Origin: Pseudostreptobacillus hongkongensis
GTDB lineage: Bacteria > Fusobacteriota > Fusobacteriia > Fusobacteriales > Leptotrichiaceae
Direction of reading: 5' to 3'
Assembly: GCF_001559795.1 (NCBI RefSeq)
Contig: NZ_LOHY01000096.1
Coordinates: 1 to 39,328 of the forward strand
Length of the DNA stretch: 39,328 nucleotides
Position 1 is the stretch's first letter, and each line of letters starts with the position of its first letter. The position numbers and the translations under genes were made by a program. The notes below the pieces were generated by a model that worked only from the letters and a program-made list of their open reading frames with translations, made no database searches and was not told the DNA's origin. Below are positions 14,349 to 23,932 of this stretch, piece after piece.

Positions 14349-17162
14349 CTACTTAATATATTTTCTTAAAAATTTTGCTGTATGTGATTTTTTACTTTTT
14401 GCAACTTCTTTTGGTGTACCTTCTACAACAATTTTTCCACCTTTATCTCCACCTTCAGGCCCTATATCGATAATATGATCTGCTGTTTTGATAACATCTA
14501 AATTATGTTCAATAACAACAACACTATTACCATTTTTCACTAATCTATCAAGTACCAATAATAGTTTTCTAACATCTTCAAAATGTAATCCTGTTGTTGG
14601 TTCATCTAAAATATACATAGTTCCCTCTTTAGTAACTTTAGAAAGTTCCGTTGCAAGTTTAATTCTTTGTGCTTCACCACCTGATAAAGTTGTAGCTGGT
14701 TGACCAAGTGAAATATAGTCCATACCTACATCTATAAGAGTTTGTAATTTTCTTTTTAAGCTAGGTATTGCTTCAAAAAATTCATAAGCATCTATAACAC
14801 TCATATCTAAAACTTCTGCTATATTTTTACCCTTATATTTAACTTGTAATGTTTCCTTATTATATCTCTTACCTTTACATAATTCACATTCCACATAAAC
14901 ATCTGGTAAAAAATTCATTTCTATTTTATTTATACCAGCACCACTACACATTTCACATCTTCCGCCTTTAACGTTAAATGAAAATCTTCCTTTATCAAAT
15001 CCATGTATCTTAGCATCATTAGTTTCTGCAAATATACCTCTAATATCATCAAATATCTTAGTATATGTGGCTGTATTTGAACGTGGTGTTCTACCTATTG
15101 GACTTTGATCTATATTTATTACTTTAGATACCTTATCTAGTCCTTCTACCTTTTTATATTCTAAAGGAAACATAGTTCTCTCATTTAAATGATTATGTAG
15201 TATAGGATATAGAGTTTGATTTATTAAGCTAGATTTACCCGAACCACTAACACCGGTTACTACTGTAAATATACCTAAAGGTATTTTTAAATCAACATTT
15301 TTTAAATTATTTCCACAGCAACCTTTAACACATAAATAATCTTTACTTTCACGTAATTTATCTTTAGGTTTAATCTCTATTTCTTTATTTAAATATTTTG
15401 CTGTTAAAGATTCTTTAGATTTCATAACTTCTTTTGGAGTTCCTTTAGCTATTATACTACCTCCAAACTTCCCAGCACCTATACCTATATCTATTAAATA
15501 ATCTGATTCAAGCATAGTATCTTCATCATGTTCAACAACTATAAGAGTATTACCTAGATCTTTAAGTTCCTTAAGAGTTGCAAGTAATTTATCATTATCT
15601 CTTTGATGAAGTCCTATACTGGGTTCATCAAGAACATATATTACTCCTGTTAATCTTGAACCTATCTGTGTTGCAAGTCTTATTCTTTGAGATTCTCCTC
15701 CAGATAATGTTTTAGTCATTCTTGAAAGAGATAAATATTCAAGTCCAACATTAGTTAAAAATGATAGTCTATCCCTTATTTCCTTTAATATTTCTTCTGC
15801 AATTTGAGATTCCTTATCTGTAAGAACCAAATTATTAAAATATTTTAAAGATTCTACTATACTCATATTAGTAACATCAATTATACTCTTATCATTAATT
15901 GTTATAGAAAGTACTGTATCATTTAATCTTTTACCCTTACATGTACTACATTCTGTATCAATCATATATTTATTTTCTATTTCTTCTTTTAAAGAATCAC
16001 TCATTGAATCTTTATGACGTCTTTTAGTATGTGCAATTAATCCCTCAAATTTTTTATATCCAGAAAATTGATATTCTCTAGTATTTATTTCAAATGGAAA
16101 TTCTTTATCCGATCCATTATATATTAAATCTAGTTCTTTTTTAGTTAGATCTTTTACAAGTTTATTCTTATCTATGCCAACACCATCAAGGAATGCTATA
16201 AATAATCTCCAAGTCCAAGAATTTTTACTCGCTCCTCCAACTATACTCATACCACCTTCTTCTATACTTATATCTGGATTAACTATAAATGCTTCTTTAT
16301 TTACTTCAAATGATGAACCAAGTCCATTACAATCAGGACATGCTCCAAATGGTGCATTAAATGAAAATAATCTTGGATTTATTTCTGGAAAAGAAACATC
16401 TGGATGATTAGTACATACAAAATTTTCGCTAAATTTATAATCTTTATCATTAATATTAACAATTAAATTACCTTCACCATTTTTAATAGCATTTGTAATT
16501 GCTTCATTTATTCTTGATTCATTTTCTTTTTTAAATACTATTCTATCTGTTATAAGTTCTATATTATGTCTTTTATTTTTATCTAATTCTATTTCATCAT
16601 CTAACTCTAATATATTGCCATCTACTCTTACCCTTAGATATCCTTGTCTTGATAAATTGGTAAATAAATTTTTAAAAGTCCCTTTTTTATCACTTACAAG
16701 AGGTGCAAGGAAAATAAGTTTATCTTTTTCATTACATTTAGATAGTATTTCATTAGTTATTTCTTCTATACTCTGTTTTTTTACCTCACTTTTACATATA
16801 GGGCAATGTGCATGTCCTATATGTCCCCATAAAAGTCTCATATAATCATAGATTTCAGTCATTGTACCAACAGTGGATCTAGGATTTTTTGAAACAGATT
16901 TCTGCTCTATAGAAATAGCTGGAGATAATCCCTCTATACTATCAAGTTCAGGTTTTTTCATTTGTCCTATAAATTGTCTTGCATACGCTGATAGACTCTC
17001 TACATATCTTCTTTGTCCTTCTGAGTAAATAGTTTCAAATGCAAGTGATGATTTACCACTACCACTAACACCAGTTATTACAACAAATTTATTCTTAGGT
17101 ATATCTATATCAAAATTTTTAAGATTATGCTCCCTAGCTCCTCTTATTTTTATATATTCCAT
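14349..17162 (-). CDS. uvrA: Excinuclease ABC subunit A
   Basis: A 937-residue UvrA with two ABC ATPase modules: Walker A GVSGSGKSSL at 31-40 and a second GVSGSGKSSLINQTL near 635. Signature motifs are LSGGESQRIRLA and LSGGEAQRIKLA. Zinc-binding cysteine clusters are CPICK, CSTCKGKR and CEMCSGAG with CELCKGKR. It recognises bulky DNA lesions and loads UvrB in nucleotide excision repair. The length is normal for the family. It is the first gene of a unit with the aminotransferase and rlmD; AGGAG precedes the start and a good promoter lies at 17192-17220. I saw no LexA-type operator. Confidence 0.98.
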   Translation of the reverse strand: MEYIKIRGAREHNLKNFDIDIPKNKFVVITGVSGSGKSSLAFETIYSEGQRRYVESLSAYARQFIGQMKKPELDSIEGLSPAISIEQKSVSKNPRSTVGTMTEIYDYMRLLWGHIGHAHCPICKSEVKKQSIEEITNEILSKCNEKDKLIFLAPLVSDKKGTFKNLFTNLSRQGYLRVRVDGNILELDDEIELDKNKRHNIELITDRIVFKKENESRINEAITNAIKNGEGNLIVNINDKDYKFSENFVCTNHPDVSFPEINPRLFSFNAPFGACPDCNGLGSSFEVNKEAFIVNPDISIEEGGMSIVGGASKNSWTWRLFIAFLDGVGIDKNKLVKDLTKKELDLIYNGSDKEFPFEINTREYQFSGYKKFEGLIAHTKRRHKDSMSDSLKEEIENKYMIDTECSTCKGKRLNDTVLSITINDKSIIDVTNMSIVESLKYFNNLVLTDKESQIAEEILKEIRDRLSFLTNVGLEYLSLSRMTKTLSGGESQRIRLATQIGSRLTGVIYVLDEPSIGLHQRDNDKLLATLKELKDLGNTLIVVEHDEDTMLESDYLIDIGIGAGKFGGSIIAKGTPKEVMKSKESLTAKYLNKEIEIKPKDKLRESKDYLCVKGCCGNNLKNVDLKIPLGIFTVVTGVSGSGKSSLINQTLYPILHNHLNERTMFPLEYKKVEGLDKVSKVINIDQSPIGRTPRSNTATYTKIFDDIRGIFAETNDAKIHGFDKGRFSFNVKGGRCEMCSGAGINKIEMNFLPDVYVECELCKGKRYNKETLQVKYKGKNIAEVLDMSVIDAYEFFEAIPSLKRKLQTLIDVGMDYISLGQPATTLSGGEAQRIKLATELSKVTKEGTMYILDEPTTGLHFEDVRKLLLVLDRLVKNGNSVVVIEHNLDVIKTADHIIDIGPEGGDKGGKIVVEGTPKEVAKSKKSHTAKFLRKYIK

Positions 17163-17191
17163 TCTTACTCCTATTCATATTTATACATTTA

Positions 17192-17220
17192 ATTTTACCA
17201 TTTTATATTATTTTTTACAA
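17192..17220 (-). promoter_or_regulatory. Promoter of the uvrA unit
   Basis: TTGTAA (17220-17215), 17 bases, then TAAAAT (17197-17192) preceded by TGG, which makes it also an extended -10. The start codon of uvrA is about 30 bases downstream. Confidence 0.75.
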
Positions 17221-17251
17221 TAAAAAAATGGATACTTAACTAAGTATCCAT
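17221..17251 (-). terminator. Intrinsic terminator of the holB-murI-ruvA-DMT unit
   Basis: A perfect 11-bp stem (ATGGATACTTA at 17228-17238 paired with 17241-17251), with a 2-base AC centre, followed on the minus strand by a run of T. It lies 75 bases after the DMT transporter stop and just upstream of the uvrA promoter. Confidence 0.85.
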
Positions 17252-17326
17252 AATAGGAAATAATATAAACATAGTAACCTGTTTATATTAAATATATATT
17301 ATCATATTTTTATTTAAATTACAGGT

Positions 17327-18238
17327 TTATTTTTCATTATTTAAATTTAAATATACTATAGTAACAAGTAAAACTAATCCTGATATAAGTCTTACTGGAT
17401 CTAAATAATTAGCATTAACAAACATATCAAGTACTACTGATGTAAGTGGAAAAGCTAATTCACATATAGTGGCATAAACGGCACTAGTTCTAATTAAACC
17501 ATTATAGTATATTCTAACTGCAACCATTCCCCAAACAGCGATTATTACCGCAAGCACCAATATATATTTATTATCACGTACATATGTAACTGATTCTATT
17601 GTATTTCCTAAATCTAATATTAACATAACTCCTGTTATAATAGTTGTTAATAAAAATCTATAAAATGTTGATGTACTTGCAGATAAATTAAGTGAAACTT
17701 TTCTTCCAAATGTTGTAGAAATCCCAAAACTTATAGCTGCAACAAGTGAAAATAAACAAGCATATAAAGATTTAACTTCAAGATTAAATGGATTACTCAA
17801 TCCAAATGTTAAAAAGTATAATGAAATTATTGCTATTACAAATACTTTGTAAAATCTTTTACCTGGTTTTTCTTTTAAAATTATATATGCAGATAATATT
17901 GCAAATATAGGTTGAGATTTTTGTATTAATATAACTAAACTATAAGGATTATACTCACTTAATTTTAATGCCTGAACTATAGATAAAGTTCCTATAGTTC
18001 CTCCAAATAAAGCTATAAGTAATAGATAAAATAAATCACTTTTTGAAATATTTTTAAAATTTAAGTATTCTTTATAATTTGTAACACTCATTATAAGAGT
18101 TGGTATAAGATGAGCCATAAATACTATTAATACCACATTAAATAAACCATAAGTAAAATATCTTGGTGTAAATAACACACCATCAACACCCCACATCATT
18201 GCCCCTATAACAACTAAAATCCATCCTAAATTTTTCAA
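17327..18238 (-). CDS. EamA/DMT family transporter
   Basis: About 303 residues with ten hydrophobic segments in two EamA-type halves. The first starts NLGWILVVIGAMMWGVDGVL; the second contains ACLFSLVAAISFGISTTFGR and ends TSVVLDMFVNANYLDPVRL. Members export metabolites or amino acids across the inner membrane; the substrate is unknown. The start is uncertain. A GTG at 18247 abuts the ruvA stop without a ribosome site, while a TTG at 18238 has AGGTGA 5 bases upstream and gives a protein beginning KNLGWIL, so I chose the latter. It is the last gene before the terminator at 17221-17251. Confidence 0.85.
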   Translation of the reverse strand: MKNLGWILVVIGAMMWGVDGVLFTPRYFTYGLFNVVLIVFMAHLIPTLIMSVTNYKEYLNFKNISKSDLFYLLLIALFGGTIGTLSIVQALKLSEYNPYSLVILIQKSQPIFAILSAYIILKEKPGKRFYKVFVIAIISLYFLTFGLSNPFNLEVKSLYACLFSLVAAISFGISTTFGRKVSLNLSASTSTFYRFLLTTIITGVMLILDLGNTIESVTYVRDNKYILVLAVIIAVWGMVAVRIYYNGLIRTSAVYATICELAFPLTSVVLDMFVNANYLDPVRLISGLVLLVTIVYLNLNNEK

Positions 18239-18247
18239 TTTTATCAC

Positions 18248-18847
18248 CTATTTCTTCTTTTTATTTATATTTAATAATGCAAGTTTTATTAATGCTTGCA
18301 TATCCATTTCTTTTATTTCATCATCTGTTATAAATGATGATACATTAATTTTTTCATATCCTAAAGATTCTAAAGCTAATCTTAAGTTTTCTTTATTATT
18401 TATTATTTCTAATAAATCATCTGAACCTATAGTATCTATTTTAAGGTTATTTAATTTATCTGTTAAATCAATAATTAATTTTTCTGCTTTTTTAATTCCT
18501 ATTCCAGGAACTTTAGACAATTCTTTTGCATTCTTTGATGCAATGATTCCAGCAAGTTCATTATGAGTAAAAGTAGAAAGTATAGCTATAGCCTTTTTAG
18601 CCCCTATCCCACTTATAGATAAACATTCTTTAAATATTTCTCTCTCAAGTTCAGTTTTAAATCCAAAAAATGATATATCATCTTCAGATACCTTATTATA
18701 TATATATAATTTTTCTTTTTCACCTATAGAATTTAAAGCTTCATAAGTTTTTAAAGATACATTTACTTTAAAGCCTATCCCATTTATATCTATAACTACA
18801 TAAGCTAAATTTTTAATAGTTAAAATCCCTTCTAAATACTCATACAT
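18248..18847 (-). CDS. ruvA: Holliday junction branch migration protein RuvA
   Basis: A 199-residue RuvA with an N-terminal OB fold (YEYLEGILTIKNLAYVVID, then GIGFKVNVS), two helix-hairpin-helix motifs (CLSISGIGAKKAIAILS and LSKVPGIGIKKAEKLIIDL) and a small C-terminal domain for contacting RuvB. It binds the four-way junction as a tetramer and directs RuvB-driven branch migration. The start overlaps the end of murI by 8 bases, and its GGAGG ribosome site lies inside the murI coding sequence. No ruvB is in the window. Confidence 0.95.
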   Translation of the reverse strand: MYEYLEGILTIKNLAYVVIDINGIGFKVNVSLKTYEALNSIGEKEKLYIYNKVSEDDISFFGFKTELEREIFKECLSISGIGAKKAIAILSTFTHNELAGIIASKNAKELSKVPGIGIKKAEKLIIDLTDKLNNLKIDTIGSDDLLEIINNKENLRLALESLGYEKINVSSFITDDEIKEMDMQALIKLALLNINKKKK

Positions 18848-19610
18848 TTATATTACCTCCATAAATATTTGCATCTTCAATACCAAATATTTTTTTAATA
18901 TTACTTCTAAATTTATCTTGACTTCCTGAAATATAGAATTCTACTTTACCTTTTTTATTATTTCTATCACTAATATATTTTTCTAACTCATCAACAATTT
19001 CAAATGATGAATTAACTATTTCTATATTAGGATATTTAGTTGATATTGAATTTTCTATAGTAGAATAATGTGTACACCCTAAAATTAGAGATTCAATTTT
19101 ATCTTTCATATTATCAATATATACATTACATAGTTCATCTATAATCGGACCTTTTGTTATTCCTTCTTCTATAACTGGTACAAATAAAGGAGTTGCTTTA
19201 CTAATTAGATTAATATCTTTATTTCTATTTTTTATAGCCTCAAAATATTTATTTGAATTAACAGTAGAACTTGTTGCAATAAGTCCAACATTATTATAAT
19301 TTTTACTTATCAATTTATCTACAACCGGATCTATAGTTCCTATTATAGGTAAATTAAATTCATTCTTTAATTCATCTAAAGCTAAAGATGTAGCTGTATT
19401 ACAAGCTATTAAAATTACACTTACTTCCTTATCAATTAAAAACTTAACTATTTCTCTAGAATATGTAAGAATTTGTTCTTTAGTCTTCTCACCATACGGA
19501 AGTCTTAATGTATCTCCAAAAAATACTATATCAATATCTGGATATTTATATCTAACTCTATTTAAAACAGTTACCCCACCTATTCCTGAATCAAAAATAC
19601 CAATTTTCAT
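18840..19610 (-). CDS. murI: Glutamate racemase
   Basis: A 256-residue MurI with both catalytic cysteine regions, ILIACNTATSLALDEL and LILGCTHYSTIENS, plus the N-terminal IGIFDSGIGGVTVLN and FFGDTLRLPYGEKT. It interconverts L- and D-glutamate to supply D-glutamate for peptidoglycan. The start follows the holB stop by 10 bases, with a GGAG-like site. It overlaps ruvA by 8 bases, which suggests translational coupling. Confidence 0.97.
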   Translation of the reverse strand: MKIGIFDSGIGGVTVLNRVRYKYPDIDIVFFGDTLRLPYGEKTKEQILTYSREIVKFLIDKEVSVILIACNTATSLALDELKNEFNLPIIGTIDPVVDKLISKNYNNVGLIATSSTVNSNKYFEAIKNRNKDINLISKATPLFVPVIEEGITKGPIIDELCNVYIDNMKDKIESLILGCTHYSTIENSISTKYPNIEIVNSSFEIVDELEKYISDRNNKKGKVEFYISGSQDKFRSNIKKIFGIEDANIYGGNINV

Positions 19611-19620
19611 TTCTGCTCCT

Positions 19621-20496
19621 TTAATTAGAAAGAATATTTATAAATAGAAAGAATATCAATTTAATATTTACATTAGAGTTTATTCCCATTTTATATTCTA
19701 TTAATCTTTCTATTTTTTCATTTTTAAGTCTATTTTGAGCCTTTAATATACAAGAATTTATAACATTATACATTCTTTCTCTTGTAATTTTGTTAACTTT
19801 ACTATTAGATATTAATTCTAATAACCTATCTTTTAGTATAATAGTTTCTTCATTTTTCATAAACTTTAATTCTTTAACTAAAAATTCAATAACACGTTCA
19901 TACTTTATTCTATTAATTAAATTTTCTTCTATGTAATAACTATTTAAATAATCTAATAACTCATCAATGTTATTTACACTATATTGCTCTATATCTATAT
20001 TAGATTCTAAAAATTCTTTTAAATATTCTATATCATACTCAAAAAATTCAAACATAATTTTATTTAAATTTAATAACTCAACAGGAATATTTTTAGTCAA
20101 ATTTATTTTAATAGTTCTTGATTTGATAGTTTCTAGTATATCCATTCTTTTAGTTAAAAGTATAAAATAAACATTTTTAGGTGGTTCTTCTATTATTTTA
20201 AGAAGACCATTTAATACTTCTTTTTTAGCTTTTTCTATATTATTTATTATATATACTTTTCTTTTAGATATATAAGAACTTTCGTGAGCATTTAATATTA
20301 AATCTCTTACATCATCTATCTTTATATCTTCATAATATTTTAAATCTGGATTTGTTATTATATTTTTGCTATTATCCTCAAGTAGTAATCTTGCAAATTC
20401 TAAAGATTTATTATATAAAGAAATTCTACCATCAGAATAAAATAAAAAACTAGATGAATCTTTAAGATTTTGCATTTCTCTTTCAAAATCATTCAT
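19621..20496 (-). CDS. holB: DNA polymerase III delta-prime-like clamp-loader subunit
   Basis: A 291-residue divergent clamp-loader protein. It keeps KVYIINNIEKAKKEVLNGLL and KIIEEPPKNVYFILLTKR, and the sensor-1-like SRTIKI, which are hallmarks of delta prime and DnaX. The Walker A site is gone (FLFYSDGRISLYNKSLEFA) and there are no zinc-finger cysteines, as expected of a non-ATPase delta-prime subunit, here in a reduced form. The C-terminal collar part is poorly conserved. The start is set at Met 20496 because AAAGGAAG lies 10 bases upstream; a longer frame to 20523 has no such site. It is the first gene of a unit with murI and ruvA, with a promoter at 20534-20562. Confidence 0.85.
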   Translation of the reverse strand: MNDFEREMQNLKDSSSFLFYSDGRISLYNKSLEFARLLLEDNSKNIITNPDLKYYEDIKIDDVRDLILNAHESSYISKRKVYIINNIEKAKKEVLNGLLKIIEEPPKNVYFILLTKRMDILETIKSRTIKINLTKNIPVELLNLNKIMFEFFEYDIEYLKEFLESNIDIEQYSVNNIDELLDYLNSYYIEENLINRIKYERVIEFLVKELKFMKNEETIILKDRLLELISNSKVNKITRERMYNVINSCILKAQNRLKNEKIERLIEYKMGINSNVNIKLIFFLFINILSN

Positions 20497-20533
20497 AAAT
20501 ATTATACTTCCTTTCAAGTACAAACATATATAT

Positions 20534-20562
20534 ATTTTACATTATTTAGATAAATAATTCAA
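20534..20562 (-). promoter_or_regulatory. Promoter of the holB unit
   Basis: TTGAAT (20562-20557), 17 bases, then TAAAAT (20539-20534), about 40 bases before the holB start. It follows directly after a hairpin at 20572-20597. Confidence 0.7.
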
Positions 20563-20571
20563 ATAAAATAA

Positions 20572-20597
20572 AATATGCACTATTTAAAATGCATATT
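20572..20597 (-). terminator. Probable intrinsic terminator after the KilA-N remnant
   Basis: An 8-bp stem AATATGCA (20572-20579) paired with 20590-20597 and a 10-base loop, followed on the minus strand by a T-rich run. The stem is weak (A+T-rich), but its place between the KilA-N fragment and the holB promoter fits. Confidence 0.5.
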
Positions 20598-20669
20598 CTA
20601 TTTTTAGTATTATTCCAATATTTAAGTTAAAATATTTATAAATATATCTAATCAAAATTATTAATTATA

Positions 20670-20954
20670 CTATTTCTTAATTTTATTTTCTAAGTTCTTA
20701 ATATCTTTTAAATTTAATCTTTCAAGTGATAATAATTATGATCTTCCAAACTTTATAAGCTCTATCATTCTTTCCTTTTGTTCTATACCTTTTCCAATTA
20801 ACACTGCATTATAACTTTCTATATTTGCTAGAACTAATAGCTCATTTAAACTTGCATAATCTCTCATATTACCCTTTAAATCTGGATTTTCTTCATGCCG
20901 ATCTTTAGATTGCTTATTAAACAATACAATATTAAGCATATATTCTACCCCCAT
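20670..20954 (-). pseudogene. KilA-N family protein fragment
   Basis: The frame reads MLNIVLFNKQSKDRHEENPD, then GNMRDYASLNELLVLANIES and YNAVLIGKGIEQKERMIEL. This is the C-terminal half of KilA-N proteins, which typically read ALFG...ENPDKKGNIRDYAS...LVVLANLES. An in-frame TAA at 20736-20738 interrupts it, after which the same frame continues as LLSLERLNLKDIKNLENKI to a stop at 20670. The DNA-binding N-terminal domain is missing upstream, so it is a dead fragment. Its composition matches the native genome, which suggests an old acquisition or a local duplicate. It sits between two terminators. Confidence 0.75.
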
Positions 20955-20969
20955 ATATATTAAAGAAAC

Positions 20970-21012
20970 TAAAAAATGAGGACTTAAAATATTATTTTTA
21001 TTAAGTCCTCAT
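20970..21012 (-). terminator. Strong intrinsic terminator of the asnS-mreB gene run
   Basis: A perfect 12-bp stem (ATGAGGACTTAA at 20976-20987 paired with 21001-21012) with a 13-base loop and six T on the minus strand. It begins 11 bases after the stop of the last gene of the unit. Confidence 0.92.
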
Positions 21013-21022
21013 AAATATTGAT

Positions 21023-21490
21023 CTACTTTTCTATATCATCAACTTCTTCTAATTCTTTTTCTTTAGGGCCTATAATTTCATCTAATTCTTTAAGAACTAA
21101 ATACCTAGAACTTACGAATAAATAAAGGGTTAAAATAAAGAATAAAACAATACCTACAGCACTTTTAATAGATTCAAATATTACCCCTGGTAATAGTAAT
21201 TCTATATTCCAATAATAATATGTTAATACTAATAAGACCCAACAAATAAGTGTTAAATAAAAAGATTTAGTATTATACTTAAATCTTACAAGCAACATCA
21301 TTATTGTACCTATCATACCTACCATATGTATAGCTATTAATGGTAAAAATAGAAAAAGAATATATATCCACCCATATGGAACTGCTGCTTCATTTGGTGA
21401 ATCACCTACATCTATATGTAATAAACCATAAATAATACTAAATAAATTTGCTATAAACATTATTCTTGAAAAAAATTTATATGTACGCAT
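21023..21490 (-). CDS. Small integral membrane protein after mreB
   Basis: A 155-residue protein with about four membrane segments (starting FFSRIMFIANLFSIIYGLL, then YILFLFLPLIAIHMVGMIG, LTLICWVLLVLTYYYW and AVGIVLFFILTLYLF) and an acidic cytoplasmic tail (KEKELEEVDDIEK). I do not recognise the family. Its place 10 bases after mreB, where mreC and mreD stand in many rods, raises the possibility of an MreD-like accessory role in cell-shape control. Sequence alone does not show this, and four segments is fewer than MreD has. AGAGGTAAGG precedes the start. The terminator follows at once. Confidence 0.75.
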   Translation of the reverse strand: MRTYKFFSRIMFIANLFSIIYGLLHIDVGDSPNEAAVPYGWIYILFLFLPLIAIHMVGMIGTIMMLLVRFKYNTKSFYLTLICWVLLVLTYYYWNIELLLPGVIFESIKSAVGIVLFFILTLYLFVSSRYLVLKELDEIIGPKEKELEEVDDIEK

Positions 21491-21500
21491 ACCTTACCTC

Positions 21501-22544
21501 TTAATTTTCTCTCATTTGTAATGTTTTTAATAAGTTCTTATTATCAAATGCTTTTCCTCCACCAAGAACTACAGAATCTAATGGATGATCTGACAAGTAA
21601 ACTTTTACTTTAACTTCTTTTTCTACAAGTGCCGGAAAATCTTTTATCATAGATCCTCCACCTGTCATTACTATACCATTATCTAGGATATCTGCTGATA
21701 ATTCAGGAGGTGATTTTTCTAGAACTTCTTTTGTTGCATTTATTATGTCATATAAAGAATTTTTAATAGCTTCATACACTTCATTTGAATTTATTTCTAA
21801 TGATACTGGTGTTTGTATATCAAGTTGTCTTCCTTTTATTATCATAGTTTTAGGAATTTCTTCTATCATAGCTGTTGCTAGTTCCTTCTTTATTTTTTCA
21901 GCTGTTCTATCCCCTATAAGTAAATTATATTTATTTCTAACATATCTTACTATATCTTCATCAAATCTATTTCCAGCTATTCTAATAGATTTTGATGCTA
22001 TAACTTCATCAAGTGATAATATGGCAACGTCTGTTGAACCTCCACCTATATCTATAACCATATTACCTGCAGGTTTTGATATATCTATTCCAGAACCTAT
22101 AATTGCAGCTCTTCCTTCTTCAATTATATATATTTTTTTTGCACCTATAACTGAATCAAATAGTGCCTTTCTTTCAACTGGAGTAACTTCAAGTGGTACA
22201 CATATCATAACTTCTGGTTTAAATATTGAGCTACCATATATTTTATACATGAAGTTTGAAAGCATTTCACGAGTTGCATCTAAATCTGCAATAACTCCAT
22301 CTTTTAAAGGTTTAATTGCTTCTATACTATCTGGCGTTTTACCTAACATTTCACGTGCTTCATGACCTACAGCTATAACTTTACCTGTTTTTTTATCACG
22401 GGCTAAAACTGAAGGTTCATTTAAAACAATTTTATTTTCTTGTTTATCATAAATTAAAATGTTCGCTGTACCTAAATCTATAGAAATACTCTTATTAACC
22501 CTTAAAGATCTAAAGAGTCTTTTAAAAAAATTGTTTTCTTTCAT
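21501..22544 (-). CDS. mreB: Rod-shape-determining actin-like protein MreB
   Basis: A 347-residue MreB/Mbl-type actin homologue: phosphate-1 loop SIDLGTANILIYDK, phosphate-2 MVIDIGGGSTDVAILSL, EEGRAAIIGSGIDISKPAG and adenosine motif NGIVMTGGGSMIKDFPALV. It polymerises under the membrane and guides lateral wall synthesis, which fits a rod-shaped cell. The start is ATG 22544, with AAGGTGA 9 bases upstream; a TTG one codon earlier is less likely. It begins 3 bases after cysS. No mreC or mreD is adjacent. Confidence 0.95.
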   Translation of the reverse strand: MKENNFFKRLFRSLRVNKSISIDLGTANILIYDKQENKIVLNEPSVLARDKKTGKVIAVGHEAREMLGKTPDSIEAIKPLKDGVIADLDATREMLSNFMYKIYGSSIFKPEVMICVPLEVTPVERKALFDSVIGAKKIYIIEEGRAAIIGSGIDISKPAGNMVIDIGGGSTDVAILSLDEVIASKSIRIAGNRFDEDIVRYVRNKYNLLIGDRTAEKIKKELATAMIEEIPKTMIIKGRQLDIQTPVSLEINSNEVYEAIKNSLYDIINATKEVLEKSPPELSADILDNGIVMTGGGSMIKDFPALVEKEVKVKVYLSDHPLDSVVLGGGKAFDNKNLLKTLQMREN

Positions 22545-22547
22545 CAA

Positions 22548-23921
22548 TTATTTCACCTTTCCATCTATTGATTTAATTCCAAGTTTAGCAAGTTCATCAC
22601 GAATTAGATCTGATAATTCAAAATTTCTATTTTTTCTTGCCTCTTCACGAATATTATTTAATAATTCTATTAATTTTTCTTCAAGTTTATTATTTTCATT
22701 TGTTTTCATTTTAACTCCTAAAACTTCTTCTAAATAATACTTTATTTTTTCTACAACATAATCTATTTCTTTAAAACTATCTATAGTAATAAGTTTATTA
22801 ATCTTTTTAATAAACTCATGTATGGATGCTATTGCAAGTGGTGTATTTAAATCATCTTCTATAGCATCTTTAAACTTTTCCTCAAATTCAATTATAGCAT
22901 TTCTAGCTTCAATATTACTATTAGAATCTTTTTCAAGTTTAGCATATCTTTCTAAAGTATCATATATAGAAGAAATTGTTCTTTTTGCAGCATCTAGCCC
23001 TTCTAAAGTAAAATTAATAGGTTTTCTATAATGTGTAGATAACATAAATAGTCTAATAATAGAACCATCATATTTTTCTAGTATATCTCTAAGTAGTTTA
23101 TAGTTACCTAAAGATTTACTCATCTTTTCACCATTTATTTCTAAAAAACCATTATGCATCCAATAATTTGCAAATTTATTTTCTCCATGACAGCTACATC
23201 TGCTTTGAGCTATTTCATTTTCATGATGTGGGAATAATAAATCAATTCCACCACCATGTATATCAAAATTATTACCTAAATATTTTTTACTCATAACGCT
23301 ACATTCAATATGCCATCCAGGACGACCCTTAGACCAAGGTGAATCCCAATAAGGTTCTCCCTCTTTCATTTTCTTCCAAAGAGCAAAATCAATTGGATTT
23401 TTCTTATTTGTATTTTCTTCTACTCTAGCTCCAATTTCTAAATCTTGAATTTTCTGATTTGAAAGTTTTCCATATTCAGAATATTTAGATACTTCAAAAA
23501 ATACATCTCCCATACTTTCGTATGCGTATCCTTCATCAATTAAATTTTGTATCATTTCTATTATTTCAGGCATATTTTCACTAACTTTAGGTCTTTTAAC
23601 ATCTTCTAATATATTTAAATTAGAAATATCTTCTAAAAATGCCTTTATATATTTTTCAGATAATTCATTAAATTTAATATTTAACTCATTACTTCTATTA
23701 ATTATTTTATCATCAATATCAGTAAAATTTTGAACAAAATTTATTTTATAACCTAGTGATTTAAAATATCTAGCTAGTACATCAAATAAAATTATAGGTC
23801 TTGCATTACCTATATGGATATAGTTATATACAGTTGGTCCACAAACATATATACTCAAATTATTTGGTTTAATTGGTTTAAATTCTTCTAATTCATTAGT
23901 ATAACTATTATATATTTTCAC
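22548..23921 (-). CDS. cysS: Cysteinyl-tRNA synthetase
   Basis: A 457-residue class I synthetase with zinc-ligand Cys in VCGPTVYNYIHIGNARP (the HIGH box is HIGN), GWHIECSVMSKKYLG and HGGGIDLLFPHHENEIAQS, and the KMSKS loop in NGEKMSKSLGNY. It charges tRNA-Cys. The length is normal. The start is a GTG at 23921 with a strong AAAGGAGG 6 bases upstream. It follows mutS2 by 11 bases and precedes mreB by 3. Confidence 0.97.
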   Translation of the reverse strand: MKIYNSYTNELEEFKPIKPNNLSIYVCGPTVYNYIHIGNARPIILFDVLARYFKSLGYKINFVQNFTDIDDKIINRSNELNIKFNELSEKYIKAFLEDISNLNILEDVKRPKVSENMPEIIEMIQNLIDEGYAYESMGDVFFEVSKYSEYGKLSNQKIQDLEIGARVEENTNKKNPIDFALWKKMKEGEPYWDSPWSKGRPGWHIECSVMSKKYLGNNFDIHGGGIDLLFPHHENEIAQSRCSCHGENKFANYWMHNGFLEINGEKMSKSLGNYKLLRDILEKYDGSIIRLFMLSTHYRKPINFTLEGLDAAKRTISSIYDTLERYAKLEKDSNSNIEARNAIIEFEEKFKDAIEDDLNTPLAIASIHEFIKKINKLITIDSFKEIDYVVEKIKYYLEEVLGVKMKTNENNKLEEKLIELLNNIREEARKNRNFELSDLIRDELAKLGIKSIDGKVK

Positions 23922-23932
23922 TTTATCCTCCT

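Noticed and set aside
17276-17327. Distant inverted repeat AACCTGT/ACAGGTT after the DMT gene
   Set aside because: About 38 bases separate the arms and no T run follows; the terminator at 17221-17251 explains the region better.
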